Shown piece by piece: positions 27,197 to 35,527 of a DNA stretch of 64,000 nt. The notes under the pieces were generated by a model. That model was not told the DNA's origin and did no database searches. It worked only from the letters and a program-made list of their open reading frames with translations. Location of the stretch: NCBI RefSeq assembly GCF_021117275.1, contig NZ_CP088245.1, forward strand, positions 409,501-473,500, in the 5' to 3' direction. This DNA comes from Metabacillus sp. B2-18 (lineage in GTDB: Bacteria; Bacillota; Bacilli; Bacillales; Bacillaceae). Numbering within the stretch: the first letter of the stretch is position 1; every line of letters begins with the position of its first letter. The position numbers and the translations under genes were made by a program.

Positions 27197-27463
27197 ATGG
27201 TTGAACAAACATTTATTGTATTAGAGAAAACAGGAATCCATGCACGTCCAGCAACTACAATGGTACAAGTGGCAGGTAAATTCAACTCAGATATCAATCT
27301 TGAGTACAACGGAAAAAGTGTTAACTTAAAGTCAATTATGGGTGTCATGTCTTTAGGAATACCAGTAGACGCTGAATTAAAAATAGTTGCTTCGGGGGAA
27401 GATGAGAAAGAAGCAATTGAAGCTCTAGCTGAAGAAATAACAAAACATGGGCTGTGTAAATAA
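27197..27463 (+). CDS. HPr-family phosphocarrier protein
   Basis: An 88-aa HPr paralogue. The PTS phosphorylation site is intact ([11 protein letters not shown], His16), and so is the regulatory Ser region ([12 protein letters not shown], Ser47 by my count), so it could serve both EI-dependent transfer and HPrK/CcpA signalling. A strong AAAGGAG site precedes it. It is the last intact gene of the sorbitol cluster. The host should already encode ptsH elsewhere, so this mobile cluster brings its own energy-coupling protein. It may be tuned to the imported EIIA or GutR. Confidence 0.9.
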   Translation: MVEQTFIVLEKTGIHARPATTMVQVAGKFNSDINLEYNGKSVNLKSIMGVMSLGIPVDAELKIVASGEDEKEAIEALAEEITKHGLCK

Positions 27464-27555
27464 TTTTAACATAGTGGTAGTATCAGAGTGCTGATCCAAT
27501 AATAATTTGCATGCGCATTTATTATAAGAGGGGGGCCATCCTTATATGTAAAAAA

Positions 27556-27609
27556 TCCGAGTACGAACTAAGTGAAAAAGATTTTGATTTCATGGTCGCT
27601 GCCGACTAA
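27556..27609 (+). pseudogene. Remnant of a second sorbitol-6-phosphate dehydrogenase gene
   Basis: SEYELSEKDFDFMVAAD then a stop. It matches PEYELSEKDFDFMVAVN of GutF (codons around 20588-20640) with many silent changes. No more of the gene is visible on either side; IS110-like sequence begins just after. It shows that a second, diverged sorbitol module once sat here. Confidence 0.7.
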
Positions 27610-27629
27610 AACGTACTTATCCTTGCCCC

Positions 27630-28275
27630 TCGTTGCAGGATTTTTTCACCAATACCAGTGATAGTCTGGAGAGTCTTATTTACTTCAATCCCTTGTGCAA
27701 GAGCACCTACTCAGTGGAATTTTGAATAGGTGCTCTTAGTATTTAAGAACAATATCTATTAAAATATTGAGATTAAAAACACGGCTATCATACATATTTT
27801 TTTGAAATGGATTTTGTTTGGTTGCTTCTCTTAGTTTCACAGCTAACTTCTGCATTGCTCTTGTTGCCTTATAAGGTTAGGTTTAAGAGTTTTATTCCTC
27901 ACTTTTTATAAGGTTCTAATCCTATAAACAAATAATATCATGCTCAACACTAAAGATCCTACATAGGCTTTTCTTTATCTAAAAATGCTTTTAAGTGACT
28001 TTCTACTTTTGCTCCAGCCAGACCAAAGGCTGGATTCTTACTTAAATCTCTTCCTTAATAATTAAATAAGTCAGTAGCCCCAAAAAATCATAGAATGTCC
28101 TAGTTCGCTTGTAAAACAGATCTATTTGTCCCAACTAGTCTGACATAAGTTTATACATGTAGGGCGAGAGCGGTGTAGCTGAGGGACCATCTCTTGGGTA
28201 CTAGGTTCTACCTACCGTTATAATAAGATCATATGTAAAAAGATTAATCAGAAATATTTGGATAACCGTATATTA
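27630..28275 (-). mobile_element. Decayed IS110-family copy
   Basis: This stretch aligns by eye with 15885-16998 of the intact IS110, for example TACATATTTTTTTGAAATGG versus TACAAGTTGCTTTGAAATGG, and with the 5' non-coding end to TATTACGATC. It has many substitutions and deletions and no open frame. It starts inside the transposase gene, so the 3' part is lost. It is older than the copy at 15378. Confidence 0.65.
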
Positions 28276-28419
28276 CGATCGGGGCTTATGTTTTAAGAAG
28301 AACAACTAACAAATCAAAGTCATTTGCTGCACAGTACAACGATACTGTTCAACAAAAAAATTATATTCAACAATCAGGCGCTTTAATTGAGAAATTAGGC
28401 TTCTTGATATTGAAATTTC

Positions 28420-28468
28420 CTTAACGTTGTAAATCCGCATTTTCCTGACGCTACCCTGACGCTACCCC
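28420..28468 (-). repeat. Tn3-type terminal repeat, right end, with 11-bp tip duplication
   Basis: On the minus strand it reads GGGGTAGCGTCA then GGGTAGCGTCAGG and on to ACGTTAAG: a 38-bp repeat whose outer 11 bases (GGGTAGCGTCA) are tandemly duplicated. The target duplication abuts the outer copy, so the extended end was used in transposition. Confidence 0.85.
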
Positions 28469-28473
28469 TAAAG
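28469..28473. repeat. Target-site duplication, right copy (TAAAG)
   Basis: Identical to 1846-1850. It also forms part of the response regulator's ribosome binding site (AAAGGAAGGG). Confidence 0.9.
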
Positions 28474-28488
28474 GAAGGGAATCAACAA

Positions 28489-29202
28489 GTGATTAATGTT
28501 TTAATAGTTGAAGATGATCCAATGGTTGCAGAATTTAACAAGCGATATTTAGAGCAAGTAGATGGTTTTTTATTAGTGAATATTGCAGATAGTGTGAAGG
28601 AAGCTTTAGATGTTATTGAGGAAAAAAATGTGGACCTTCTCCTTTTAGATGTTTTTATGCCGGGAGAAAATGGTTTATCTTTACTCAGAAAAGTTAGAGA
28701 GGAAAAACAAGATATTGATGCCATACTTATTACAGCTGCTTCTGATGTTGAGAAAATTCAGGAGGCTCTTAGAAATGGTGCGGTCGATTACTTGATTAAG
28801 CCTTTTGAATTTGACCGATTTGAACAGGCCCTAAGGACATACCGAGATCAATATGTTTATTTAAAAAGGCAAAAAACAATTAATCAAGAGGATCTTGATC
28901 AGCTTTTACTAGTAAAAGAAGAGAATAATGATCAAGGTATTTTAAAGCCTCTACCAAAAGGGTTATCGAGAAAAACTCTTGTTACGGTTCTTGAAGCGGT
29001 AAAACAACAAGGGAAAGCACCCTTTTCTACTGATGTTATCGCAGAGGTGACGGAGATATCGAGAGTATCTGTTAGGAAATATTTAAAGTTCCTAAATGAT
29101 ATTGGAGTTATTGATGAGACATTAACATACGGCATTGGGAGACCTCTATATTCCTATATATATAATACTGACAAACAATATTTGCTTGATGGATATGAAT
29201 AA
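28489..29202 (+). CDS. malR: CitB/DcuR-type response regulator, malate system
   Basis: A 237-aa regulator with an N-terminal receiver domain (EDDPMV acidic pocket, phospho-acceptor Asp in LLLLDVFMPGENG at about residue 55, Lys in YLIKPFEFDRF) and a C-terminal HTH of the CitT/DcuR type (VTEISRVSVRKYLKFLNDIG). The start is GTG 28489, with AAAGGAAGGG 9 bases upstream. Before the insertion the kinase stop (GATTAA) overlapped this GTG, so the two genes were translationally coupled. Now transcription must come from within the transposon end or from a chance promoter. It probably activates maeN downstream, as B. subtilis MalR does. Confidence 0.9.
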   Translation: MINVLIVEDDPMVAEFNKRYLEQVDGFLLVNIADSVKEALDVIEEKNVDLLLLDVFMPGENGLSLLRKVREEKQDIDAILITAASDVEKIQEALRNGAVDYLIKPFEFDRFEQALRTYRDQYVYLKRQKTINQEDLDQLLLVKEENNDQGILKPLPKGLSRKTLVTVLEAVKQQGKAPFSTDVIAEVTEISRVSVRKYLKFLNDIGVIDETLTYGIGRPLYSYIYNTDKQYLLDGYE

Positions 29203-29204
29203 TG

Positions 29205-29230
29205 AAAAAGCAGCTAACGCTGCTTTTTTT
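29205..29230 (+). terminator. Terminator after malR
   Basis: AAAAAGCAGC-taac-GCTGC followed by seven T residues. maeN therefore has its own promoter in 29231-29415. Confidence 0.75.
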
Positions 29231-29429
29231 AATTTCAAAAAGCTATCATTAGTTTCAAAATATATAAAATGTCTGAATATTTCAGTAAACTTAAAACAGA
29301 TTATGAAAGCGATTACTCAATTTGAATGGGAAACGACTAATGGAAATCATATTAATAGTGTAGGTTAACAAGAATGCAGGAAGAAGAGCATTTATGGGCT
29401 AGATGTAATTTTTTAAGGAGGGAATAAGA

Positions 29430-30743
29430 ATGGAATCAACAGCTAAGAGGCTATCATTTGATGAAAATAGTGAAGAAATGAAAGCGAGACCAAAATTAAA
29501 AATAATTAATACACCAATTTTATGGTTTGTTTTATTTGGTGTGATTACGTTGATAAGTATGTATACAGGTAGTTTACCAGGAGGTATGATTGGTAGTTTG
29601 CTTGTTATGATTATATTAGGTGAAGCTTTCGGATGGTTAGGTGATCGTACACCGATCGTTAAAACATTTCTTGGTGGAGGAGCGATTGTCGCAATCTTTG
29701 GTTCTGCGTATATGGTCTACAGCGGCCTTCTACCAGAAACCATTACAACTTCGGTAACTGATTTTATGAAAACAGGTGGATTTTTAGACTTCTATATAGC
29801 TGCATTAATTACAGGTAGTATTTTAGGAATGAATTCTAAGATACTAGTCAAGGTTGGATTACGTTATTTCTTACCGATCTTTGGGGCTGTAATTGGGGCA
29901 ATTATTATTGCAGGATTGTTTGGCTCGCTTGTTGGTTTTTCACTTCAAGATGCTATTCTAGTTATAACAATGCCAATTATGGGAGGCGGAATGGGTGCAG
30001 GTGCTGTTCCAATGAGTCAAATTTACTCCGAAATGTTAGGGAATGAACCAAGCTATTACATTTCAATGCTTGTACCAGCACTTGCCTTAGGAAATGTGTT
30101 TGCGATAGTACTTGCTAGTGTGCTAGATATGGTGGGGCGAAGATTTCCGTCTTTATCAGGAAATGGTCAATTAATTAAAGGATTTACGTATGAAAAAACA
30201 AAGCGAAAATATGATATTGAAGTAATGGGTGTTGGACTATTAGCAGCTTTAACATTCTTCACGCTCGGAAATGTTTTGGGAGACTTTGTTCCTTTACATC
30301 CTTATGCCATTATGATTATTTTAGTAGCTGCTGCAAAAGTGGCTAATATTATCCCGAAAATTGTTCTTGATGGAGCTAGTCAATGGTATCAATTTGTGGC
30401 TAGTAACTGGACTTTTGCTCTATTATTCGGTATTGGTGTGGCCTACACAGATTTAAACACTGTACTTGAAGCTTTATCATTCCAATACATCTTAACAGTT
30501 TTTGGTGTTGTTTTAGGGGCGATTATTGGGGCTGGTCTTTTAGGTAAATTAGTTGGGTTCTATCCAATCGAAGCTGCAATTACAGCTGGATTATGTATGG
30601 CAAATATGGGTGGAACAGGTGATGTGGCCGTATTGTCTGCAGCAAAACGTATGGAATTAATGCCGTTTGCACAAATCTCATCTAGATTAGGTGGGGCTTT
30701 GATATTATTACTTTCTGGCCTAATTATTCCACTTCTTGTATAG
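29430..30743 (+). CDS. maeN: 2-hydroxycarboxylate (Na+/malate) symporter
   Basis: A 437-aa transporter of the 2HCT family (CitS/MaeN/CimH). It has about 11 hydrophobic segments and both family GGxG re-entrant loops: MPIMGGGMGAGAVPMSQ and CMANMGGTGDVAVLSAA. The length is as expected (B. subtilis MaeN 448 aa). AAGGAGGG is 8 bases upstream. It follows the malate-type regulator and is preceded by a terminator, which supports regulator-dependent transcription. Substrate malate is inferred from this context. Confidence 0.9.
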   Translation: MESTAKRLSFDENSEEMKARPKLKIINTPILWFVLFGVITLISMYTGSLPGGMIGSLLVMIILGEAFGWLGDRTPIVKTFLGGGAIVAIFGSAYMVYSGLLPETITTSVTDFMKTGGFLDFYIAALITGSILGMNSKILVKVGLRYFLPIFGAVIGAIIIAGLFGSLVGFSLQDAILVITMPIMGGGMGAGAVPMSQIYSEMLGNEPSYYISMLVPALALGNVFAIVLASVLDMVGRRFPSLSGNGQLIKGFTYEKTKRKYDIEVMGVGLLAALTFFTLGNVLGDFVPLHPYAIMIILVAAAKVANIIPKIVLDGASQWYQFVASNWTFALLFGIGVAYTDLNTVLEALSFQYILTVFGVVLGAIIGAGLLGKLVGFYPIEAAITAGLCMANMGGTGDVAVLSAAKRMELMPFAQISSRLGGALILLLSGLIIPLLV

Positions 30744-30759
30744 TAGAATAATAGAATCT

Positions 30760-30788
30760 AAAGCATTGGGACGTTCTCCCAATGCTTT
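30760..30788 (+). terminator. Terminator after maeN
   Basis: AAAGCATTGGGA-cgttc-TCCCAATGCTTT, then a T-rich stretch. Confidence 0.75.
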
Positions 30789-30857
30789 CTATTTTTAAAA
30801 ACGACTGATGTTCAAGGTATTAAAATAGATACTGTATAAAGTATGGTGAAGATTTAT

Positions 30858-31760
30858 ATGGAGTTTATCTTGGTTGTGTTGCCGGCCTTTATTATTCTAG
30901 CAATAGGATATATTGGGCAAAAAAAGATAAAAATTGACCGCAAGTCTGTTTCGGTTACTGCCCTCTATTTAATGTACCCTTTTCTAGCATTTCGAACATT
31001 TTATACAAATGAGCTAACAATGGAATACCTTTATATTCTCTTGTTTTGTCTTTCGCTTTGCTTTAGTTTGTTACTTATAGTATTAACCGTATCGAGGCTA
31101 AGAAAGTTAGGACAAACGAAAACGTCTGCTGTGATTTTATCAGGTGTATTTATGAATAGCGGGAACTATGGAACACCGATCATTTTGTTTGCTTTTGGAA
31201 GTGTAGGCTTTGATTATGCCGTTATTATGATGGTTATTCAATCGATATTGATGAATACAATTGGCCTCTACTATGCTGCGAAAGGCAGTGTGGAAACAAG
31301 TGGTATGAAGGATTCATTGATGAGAATTGTTAAGATGCCGATTCTTTATGGAGCACTAATAGGGATAATTGTACAACTAAGTACTATTAAGGTTCCTGAA
31401 TTCCTAATGAGATCTGTTGATATGATAGCAGATGCAACTATTCCAACCATTATGCTCGTATTGGGTATGCAGTTAGCATCGCTAAGCCGCTCAGCTGTCA
31501 AATTAAAAAGTATTAGTGGGATTATTATCTTGAGAGTTGTGATATCGCCTATATTGGCCTGTATTATTGTAATGTTCCTTCCAATAGAAGGACAATTAGA
31601 GAAGATATTAATTGTACTTTCTGCCATGCCTACTGCTGCGAATACAACTATGTTCGCTTTACAATTTAATACTGATCCGGATTTTGTGTCATTTAGTACA
31701 ATGGTGACAACTGTATTAAGCATTATAACAGTTCCTTTAATGCTTTTGCTTGTATCTTAG
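30858..31760 (+). CDS. AEC-family (auxin efflux carrier/malate permease) transporter
   Basis: About 300 aa with some ten hydrophobic helices, typical of AEC proteins. It shows AIGYIGQKK near the N-terminus, the central GVFMNSGNYGTPIILFAFG and the C-terminal SAMPTAANTTMFALQFN, both family hallmarks. Bacterial members include malate permeases (MleP), so next to maeN a dicarboxylate substrate is plausible. I place the start at ATG 30858 because GGTGAAG lies 6 bases upstream; ATG 30843 lacks a site. A strong bidirectional terminator follows. Confidence 0.8.
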   Translation: MEFILVVLPAFIILAIGYIGQKKIKIDRKSVSVTALYLMYPFLAFRTFYTNELTMEYLYILLFCLSLCFSLLLIVLTVSRLRKLGQTKTSAVILSGVFMNSGNYGTPIILFAFGSVGFDYAVIMMVIQSILMNTIGLYYAAKGSVETSGMKDSLMRIVKMPILYGALIGIIVQLSTIKVPEFLMRSVDMIADATIPTIMLVLGMQLASLSRSAVKLKSISGIIILRVVISPILACIIVMFLPIEGQLEKILIVLSAMPTAANTTMFALQFNTDPDFVSFSTMVTTVLSIITVPLMLLLVS

Positions 31761-31780
31761 AGTATATTTTTCACTATCTA

Positions 31781-31826
31781 AATTAAAGTTGGGTTGATTT
31801 AAATTGAAATCGACCCGACTTTAATT
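31781..31826. terminator. Strong bidirectional terminator
   Basis: A 20-bp stem AATTAAAGTTGGGTTGATTT with near-perfect complement across a 6-base loop, between the convergent AEC and TauE genes. Confidence 0.75.
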
Positions 31827-31867
31827 ACAGGTGAAAATGCCTTTTAGATTTTATTTAAGAGTAAATT

Positions 31868-32743
31868 CTAAGTTACTTTGTGTAATTTTTCTAAATGACT
31901 ATTTCTTTGAAAACTCCGCACGATAGCTACTATCCAAGCAATGAAAAGAATCGAATAAATGACAAGCTTTAGGTTACCTGAAGTGCCAAATATATCTAAT
32001 ACAGTATTGAGATTTGTTAGGACGATAAACCCACCTACAACCACTCCTAGTAAGTATGCAGGGATAATACGGACTAGCCAGGCTGCAATAGGTGCAGCGA
32101 TCACACCTCCAATTACAAAAGCAGCAACCCACACATAGTTAAATTGCTCCCAGCCTAGAAAAATGATAAAACCCAAAGTGGATGCAGTAGTAACAGCAAA
32201 TTCACTAGTATCTACAGTCCCGATCACTTTGCTTGGAATGGCTCCTTTTCTAGATAATAATGCGGGGGTGTTTATTGGACCCCAACCGCCACCTCCTACA
32301 GAATCAAAGAAGCCAGCAATAGCACCAAGAGGAATTAAATACCACGCAGAGGTTTTTTGCTTCTCCTGTTTTGGGTTCCACTTGAATAGAAATCGACTTA
32401 ATACATAAATCCCCATAATCATTAAGAAGATTGAAATATAAGGTTTGATTAAATGACCCGGAAGGCTACTTAAAAATGCAGCACCGATAAAAGCACTGAT
32501 TGCTCCTGGAATCATTAAAGTTATGACCATTTTTTTATCTACATTTCCAAACTTATAATGAGATATACCTGAAACAGCAGTTGTAGCGATTTCAGACATA
32601 TGAATGGATGCTGATGCCACTGCAGGAGCAACCCCAAAAGCTAATAAAAGTGAAGTTGATGTTAGTCCATAAGCCATTCCAAGAGCACCATCAATTAATT
32701 GTGCAAAAAAACCGACGATCGCAAAGATAAGTAGTTTTCTCAT
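31868..32743 (-). CDS. TauE/SafE-family membrane protein (sulfite/anion exporter)
   Basis: A 291-aa multi-spanning protein with about eight helices. The two TauE repeats are visible: GALGMAYGLTSTSLLLAFG with HMSEIATTAVSGISH in the N-half, and FFDSVGGGGWGPINTPALL with GTVDTSEFAVTTAS in the C-half. Members move sulfite, sulfonates or other small anions. The substrate is not deducible here. The start ATG at 32743 has CTGGAGGG upstream. It stands alone, convergent with the AEC gene. Confidence 0.85.
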   Translation of the reverse strand: MRKLLIFAIVGFFAQLIDGALGMAYGLTSTSLLLAFGVAPAVASASIHMSEIATTAVSGISHYKFGNVDKKMVITLMIPGAISAFIGAAFLSSLPGHLIKPYISIFLMIMGIYVLSRFLFKWNPKQEKQKTSAWYLIPLGAIAGFFDSVGGGGWGPINTPALLSRKGAIPSKVIGTVDTSEFAVTTASTLGFIIFLGWEQFNYVWVAAFVIGGVIAAPIAAWLVRIIPAYLLGVVVGGFIVLTNLNTVLDIFGTSGNLKLVIYSILFIAWIVAIVRSFQRNSHLEKLHKVT

Positions 32744-32977
32744 TATTTACCCTCCAGTTCTAAAATAAATATATATTAATCACATGAGTTTAGTCGGAAT
32801 TATAGCGTGAGTTTATGTAAAGTGAAAGACTATCTATATTTTTCTGAGTATTTGCATATGATTAATCGTATTTTATGTGATGATGATCATTTTGTCTATA
32901 GATAATAAATAAAAATTATTTATATTGAATAGTTGATAATAATTCTTTAAGATTGTATCAACTATAAATGAATGAGG

Positions 32978-33220
32978 ATGAATGATTATATGTACCTAAC
33001 ATTAAAGGAAACAGCTGAGTATCTCTCATTGCCTGAAGATCAAATTGAAAATCTGATAGCTGAAAAGAAGGTAAGAGCCCTTTTTGATGGTGAACAATAT
33101 TTAATTAATAAAGATCAATTTAAAACACATTTTGAGCAGTTGGAAAAATATAAAGCTCTAATTGAAGAATACTTAAAAGAGCCAATACCGGAAGATATAG
33201 ATGTAAAAGATGAGGATTAA
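32978..33220 (+). CDS. Small excisionase/MerR-like DNA-binding protein
   Basis: An 80-aa protein with an N-terminal helix-turn-helix (YLTLKETAEYLSLPEDQIEN, then a wing AEKKVRALFDGEQYLINKD) of the HTH_17 type, and a charged helical C-terminus ending IPEDIDVKDED. There are three closely spaced ATGs (32972, 32978, 32990); GAGG at 32974 fits the third best, so the start is uncertain. Chromosomal Bacillus genomes carry such single-HTH proteins of unknown role. No mobile-element marks are nearby. Confidence 0.6.
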   Translation: MNDYMYLTLKETAEYLSLPEDQIENLIAEKKVRALFDGEQYLINKDQFKTHFEQLEKYKALIEEYLKEPIPEDIDVKDED

Positions 33221-33310
33221 AAATATAGAAAAATAAGGGAGACTTTTTATCGAATTAATGTTATCATTATTAATAATAAAAACAAAAAGGGTTAAGGGAG
33301 CGAAAAGAAG

Positions 33311-34273
33311 ATGCTTTCTATATATGAGGAAAATTTTAATGTTACAACTGATGTTACTTTAAGAGGTACTTTAGCTATTCCAGAATCAAGTGAAGAGAAA
33401 TATCCAGCGATCGTAATAATAAATGGTTCTGGAGGAGCTGATCGTGATGGAAACATGAAAAAGCCTGCAATAGAATCAAATTTATATAAAGAATTGGCAC
33501 ATTATTTAACACATCTAGGATTTATTTCACTAAGATATGATAAAAGATCTGTTGGTGAAAGTGATGGAGATCCAATTAAGTCAGGAATGATGGATTTAGT
33601 TAAAGATGTGAGAGGGATGGTTCAATTCTTAAAAGCACATCCAAAAGTTGATCCAACAAAAATAATTTTGCTCGGACACAGTGAAGGGTGTATTTTAGCA
33701 ACAATTGCACAGCAAGAAGTCCCCGTTGGTGGAATGGTATTAATAGCAGGGGCTGCTTCCAGTTTAAAAGAGCCAATGTTGTATCAAAATCTTATCATTC
33801 TTGATGAAATACAAAAGTTAAAAGGTTTAAAAGGAATGATGTTAAGGTTTTTATTAACTGAAGAAAAATTAAGAAAACAGTTAGATGATCTATTTCAGAA
33901 AATGACGATGTCAGAAGGAGATACAATAAGATATAAACTGAAAAAAACTCCTGCTAGGTGGTTTAGAGAGCATTTTTCATATTCAAGTGAAGAAATAGTG
34001 GAAATGTTAGGCGAGTGTGAGTATCCAATCTTAGCCATAACTGGTGATAAAGATGTTCAGGCGGACTACAATGATTTAAACAGAATGAAACAACTTGAAA
34101 AACCTAATACAAGGGCCGTTGTGATAAAGAATATGGATCATATGCTAAAGGAGTTTAAAGGGGAAAAAACTGTTTTAAACCTAATGAAGCAATACAAGCA
34201 GGAAGCAAAAGACCCTATTCATTCACAATTAAAAGTAGAGTTGGGTAATTGGTTAACAGAGCAATTTTTATAA
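33311..34273 (+). CDS. Alpha/beta-hydrolase (dienelactone/esterase-like)
   Basis: A 320-aa serine hydrolase without signal peptide. The oxyanion region is INGSGGADRDG, the nucleophile elbow is LLGHSEGCILATIA (Ser in GHSEG, about residue 127), the acid lies in AITGDKDVQADY, and the His in KNMDHMLKEF. A helical insertion at about 170-230 forms a cap. It resembles YqkD/FrsA-like peptidase_S9-related esterases; the substrate is unknown. AAGGGAG lies upstream. Single-gene unit with its own terminator. Confidence 0.8.
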   Translation: MLSIYEENFNVTTDVTLRGTLAIPESSEEKYPAIVIINGSGGADRDGNMKKPAIESNLYKELAHYLTHLGFISLRYDKRSVGESDGDPIKSGMMDLVKDVRGMVQFLKAHPKVDPTKIILLGHSEGCILATIAQQEVPVGGMVLIAGAASSLKEPMLYQNLIILDEIQKLKGLKGMMLRFLLTEEKLRKQLDDLFQKMTMSEGDTIRYKLKKTPARWFREHFSYSSEEIVEMLGECEYPILAITGDKDVQADYNDLNRMKQLEKPNTRAVVIKNMDHMLKEFKGEKTVLNLMKQYKQEAKDPIHSQLKVELGNWLTEQFL

Positions 34274-34275
34274 AA

Positions 34276-34315
34276 TAAGAAAGCCTCAGTGGATATCCAG
34301 CACTGAGGTTTTCTT
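34276..34315 (+). terminator. Terminator after hydrolase gene
   Basis: GCCTCAGTG...CACTGAGG stem flanked by AAGAAA and TTTTCTT. Confidence 0.75.
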
Positions 34316-34506
34316 GTTCTTATTAAAGAATACACTAGTGGACAAGCTCTTCAAAAAATAAAAGGTTTAGTGAAAGTAATACTAGTAGATAGGAGATAAA
34401 GAATTTTGTCGAAATATGTAGATTTTTTAGATAAATTTCTAGCGTATAACACAAATGTTCGCTATAATGATATATTGAGAATGTATCTTTAGGGGAGAGG
34501 TATACA

Positions 34507-35508
34507 ATGCAACAATCGAAACAGCTAAGGATGATAGGCATAATAACATTGATTGTTGGAATCGTCATTATAGGGACTATTTTATATAAAACAAAGGGAA
34601 TTATTTCTGACGCTGCTGCAAATTATTTTGTTGGCAATACAAAAGTAACCATTATAACATCGGATGTTCTCGTAGACCAAAGTTGGGGAAGTTTGGCGTA
34701 TAAAGGAAAGCTGAAGATTGAAGAGATGTTTCCTGTTGATGTAACACTTTATAGTGAGATAGATACAGAAAAAAGCATGAAAAAAACGATTAAAACAGCA
34801 ACAAAAGAGGGATCAAAGCTAATTATCGGACATGGTCGTGAGTTTTCAGATGTTTTTACGGAGGTTGCTGAACAAAATCCAGACATCCACTTTATAACGA
34901 TACATGGAGATTCAAAATATCCTAATCAATCTGTCTATACTTTTGACCAGGGAGAAATTGAATATTTTGCTGCTTTAGCTTCTAGTGTAGTCACAAAAAA
35001 TAACAAAATTGCTTTAATAGATGCTTTTGATGCTAGAGAAAAAAACCCTGAGTTTGAAACTGGATTAAAGTATTACAAGCCAGAAGCAACGTTTTACTAT
35101 CGATATGTGGATAGCCGTGATGACGGAAAAAAAGCAGTGCAAATCTTTCGTGAGTTAATTAATGAGGGTGTGGACGTGGTCTACAGCAAAGGAAACTCTT
35201 ATAATAGAGAAATTATAAATTTGGCTAAAAAAGAAGATATCCATGTGATAGGTTATCTTGATGATCAATCATATATGGGGAAAGATCATGTCGTAACGAG
35301 TGTTTTGAATGATGTTTCACAAGCGTATGTTGCGATTATGGAAGATTATTTCAGTGAAGATGGAATACCACATGGCAAAGTGATGTTAGGGGCAAATCAT
35401 GGTGTATATGGCCTAGCTCCCTTTGGGCCGATGTTGACTGAAGAAGAAAAAGAAATGATTAAAAAAGAGATGGAAAAGTATGAGAAAGGAAAGTTGGTTT
35501 TTCCTTAA
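34507..35508 (+). CDS. Membrane-anchored BMP-family (Med-like) substrate-binding protein
   Basis: A 333-aa protein with one N-terminal TM helix (MIGIITLIVGIVIIGTILY, about 9-27) and no lipobox Cys, followed by a periplasmic-binding fold of the BMP/Med type: VTIITSDVLVDQSWGSLAYK, LIIGHGREFSDVF, FDQGEIEYFAALAS and GVDVVYSKGNS. B. subtilis Med, a positive regulator of comK, has this fold. Here it lies 19 bases before a sensor kinase start and probably shares its transcript, so it may present a ligand (purine nucleosides are typical for BMP proteins) to that kinase. This is inferred. Confidence 0.75.
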   Translation: MQQSKQLRMIGIITLIVGIVIIGTILYKTKGIISDAAANYFVGNTKVTIITSDVLVDQSWGSLAYKGKLKIEEMFPVDVTLYSEIDTEKSMKKTIKTATKEGSKLIIGHGREFSDVFTEVAEQNPDIHFITIHGDSKYPNQSVYTFDQGEIEYFAALASSVVTKNNKIALIDAFDAREKNPEFETGLKYYKPEATFYYRYVDSRDDGKKAVQIFRELINEGVDVVYSKGNSYNREIINLAKKEDIHVIGYLDDQSYMGKDHVVTSVLNDVSQAYVAIMEDYFSEDGIPHGKVMLGANHGVYGLAPFGPMLTEEEKEMIKKEMEKYEKGKLVFP

Positions 35509-35527
35509 AAGTCTGAGGGGAGGGGTT

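Larger units (their letters stand above)
1851..28468. mobile_element. 26.6-kb composite Tn3-family transposon
   Basis: The element is bounded by 38-bp Tn3-type terminal repeats (1851-1888 and, inverted, 28420-28468), starting GGGGTA and ending TAAG. It is flanked by the 5-bp duplication TAAAG. A transposase gene ends about 37 bp inside the left end. The element interrupts a kinase gene whose remainder, including the regulator's ribosome binding site, resumes exactly after the right end. Inside are at least two further Tn3 ends, a second transposase, a resolvase, an IS110 element, a merA remnant, a carbamoyltransferase cassette and a sorbitol operon. The boundaries are seen in sequence; the assembly history is inferred. 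With tnpA1 frameshifted, mobility would need a transposase in trans. Confidence 0.9.

Noticed and set aside
29135-29368. 77-aa frame after malR
   Set aside because: It starts inside malR, runs through its terminator and has no ribosome binding site.
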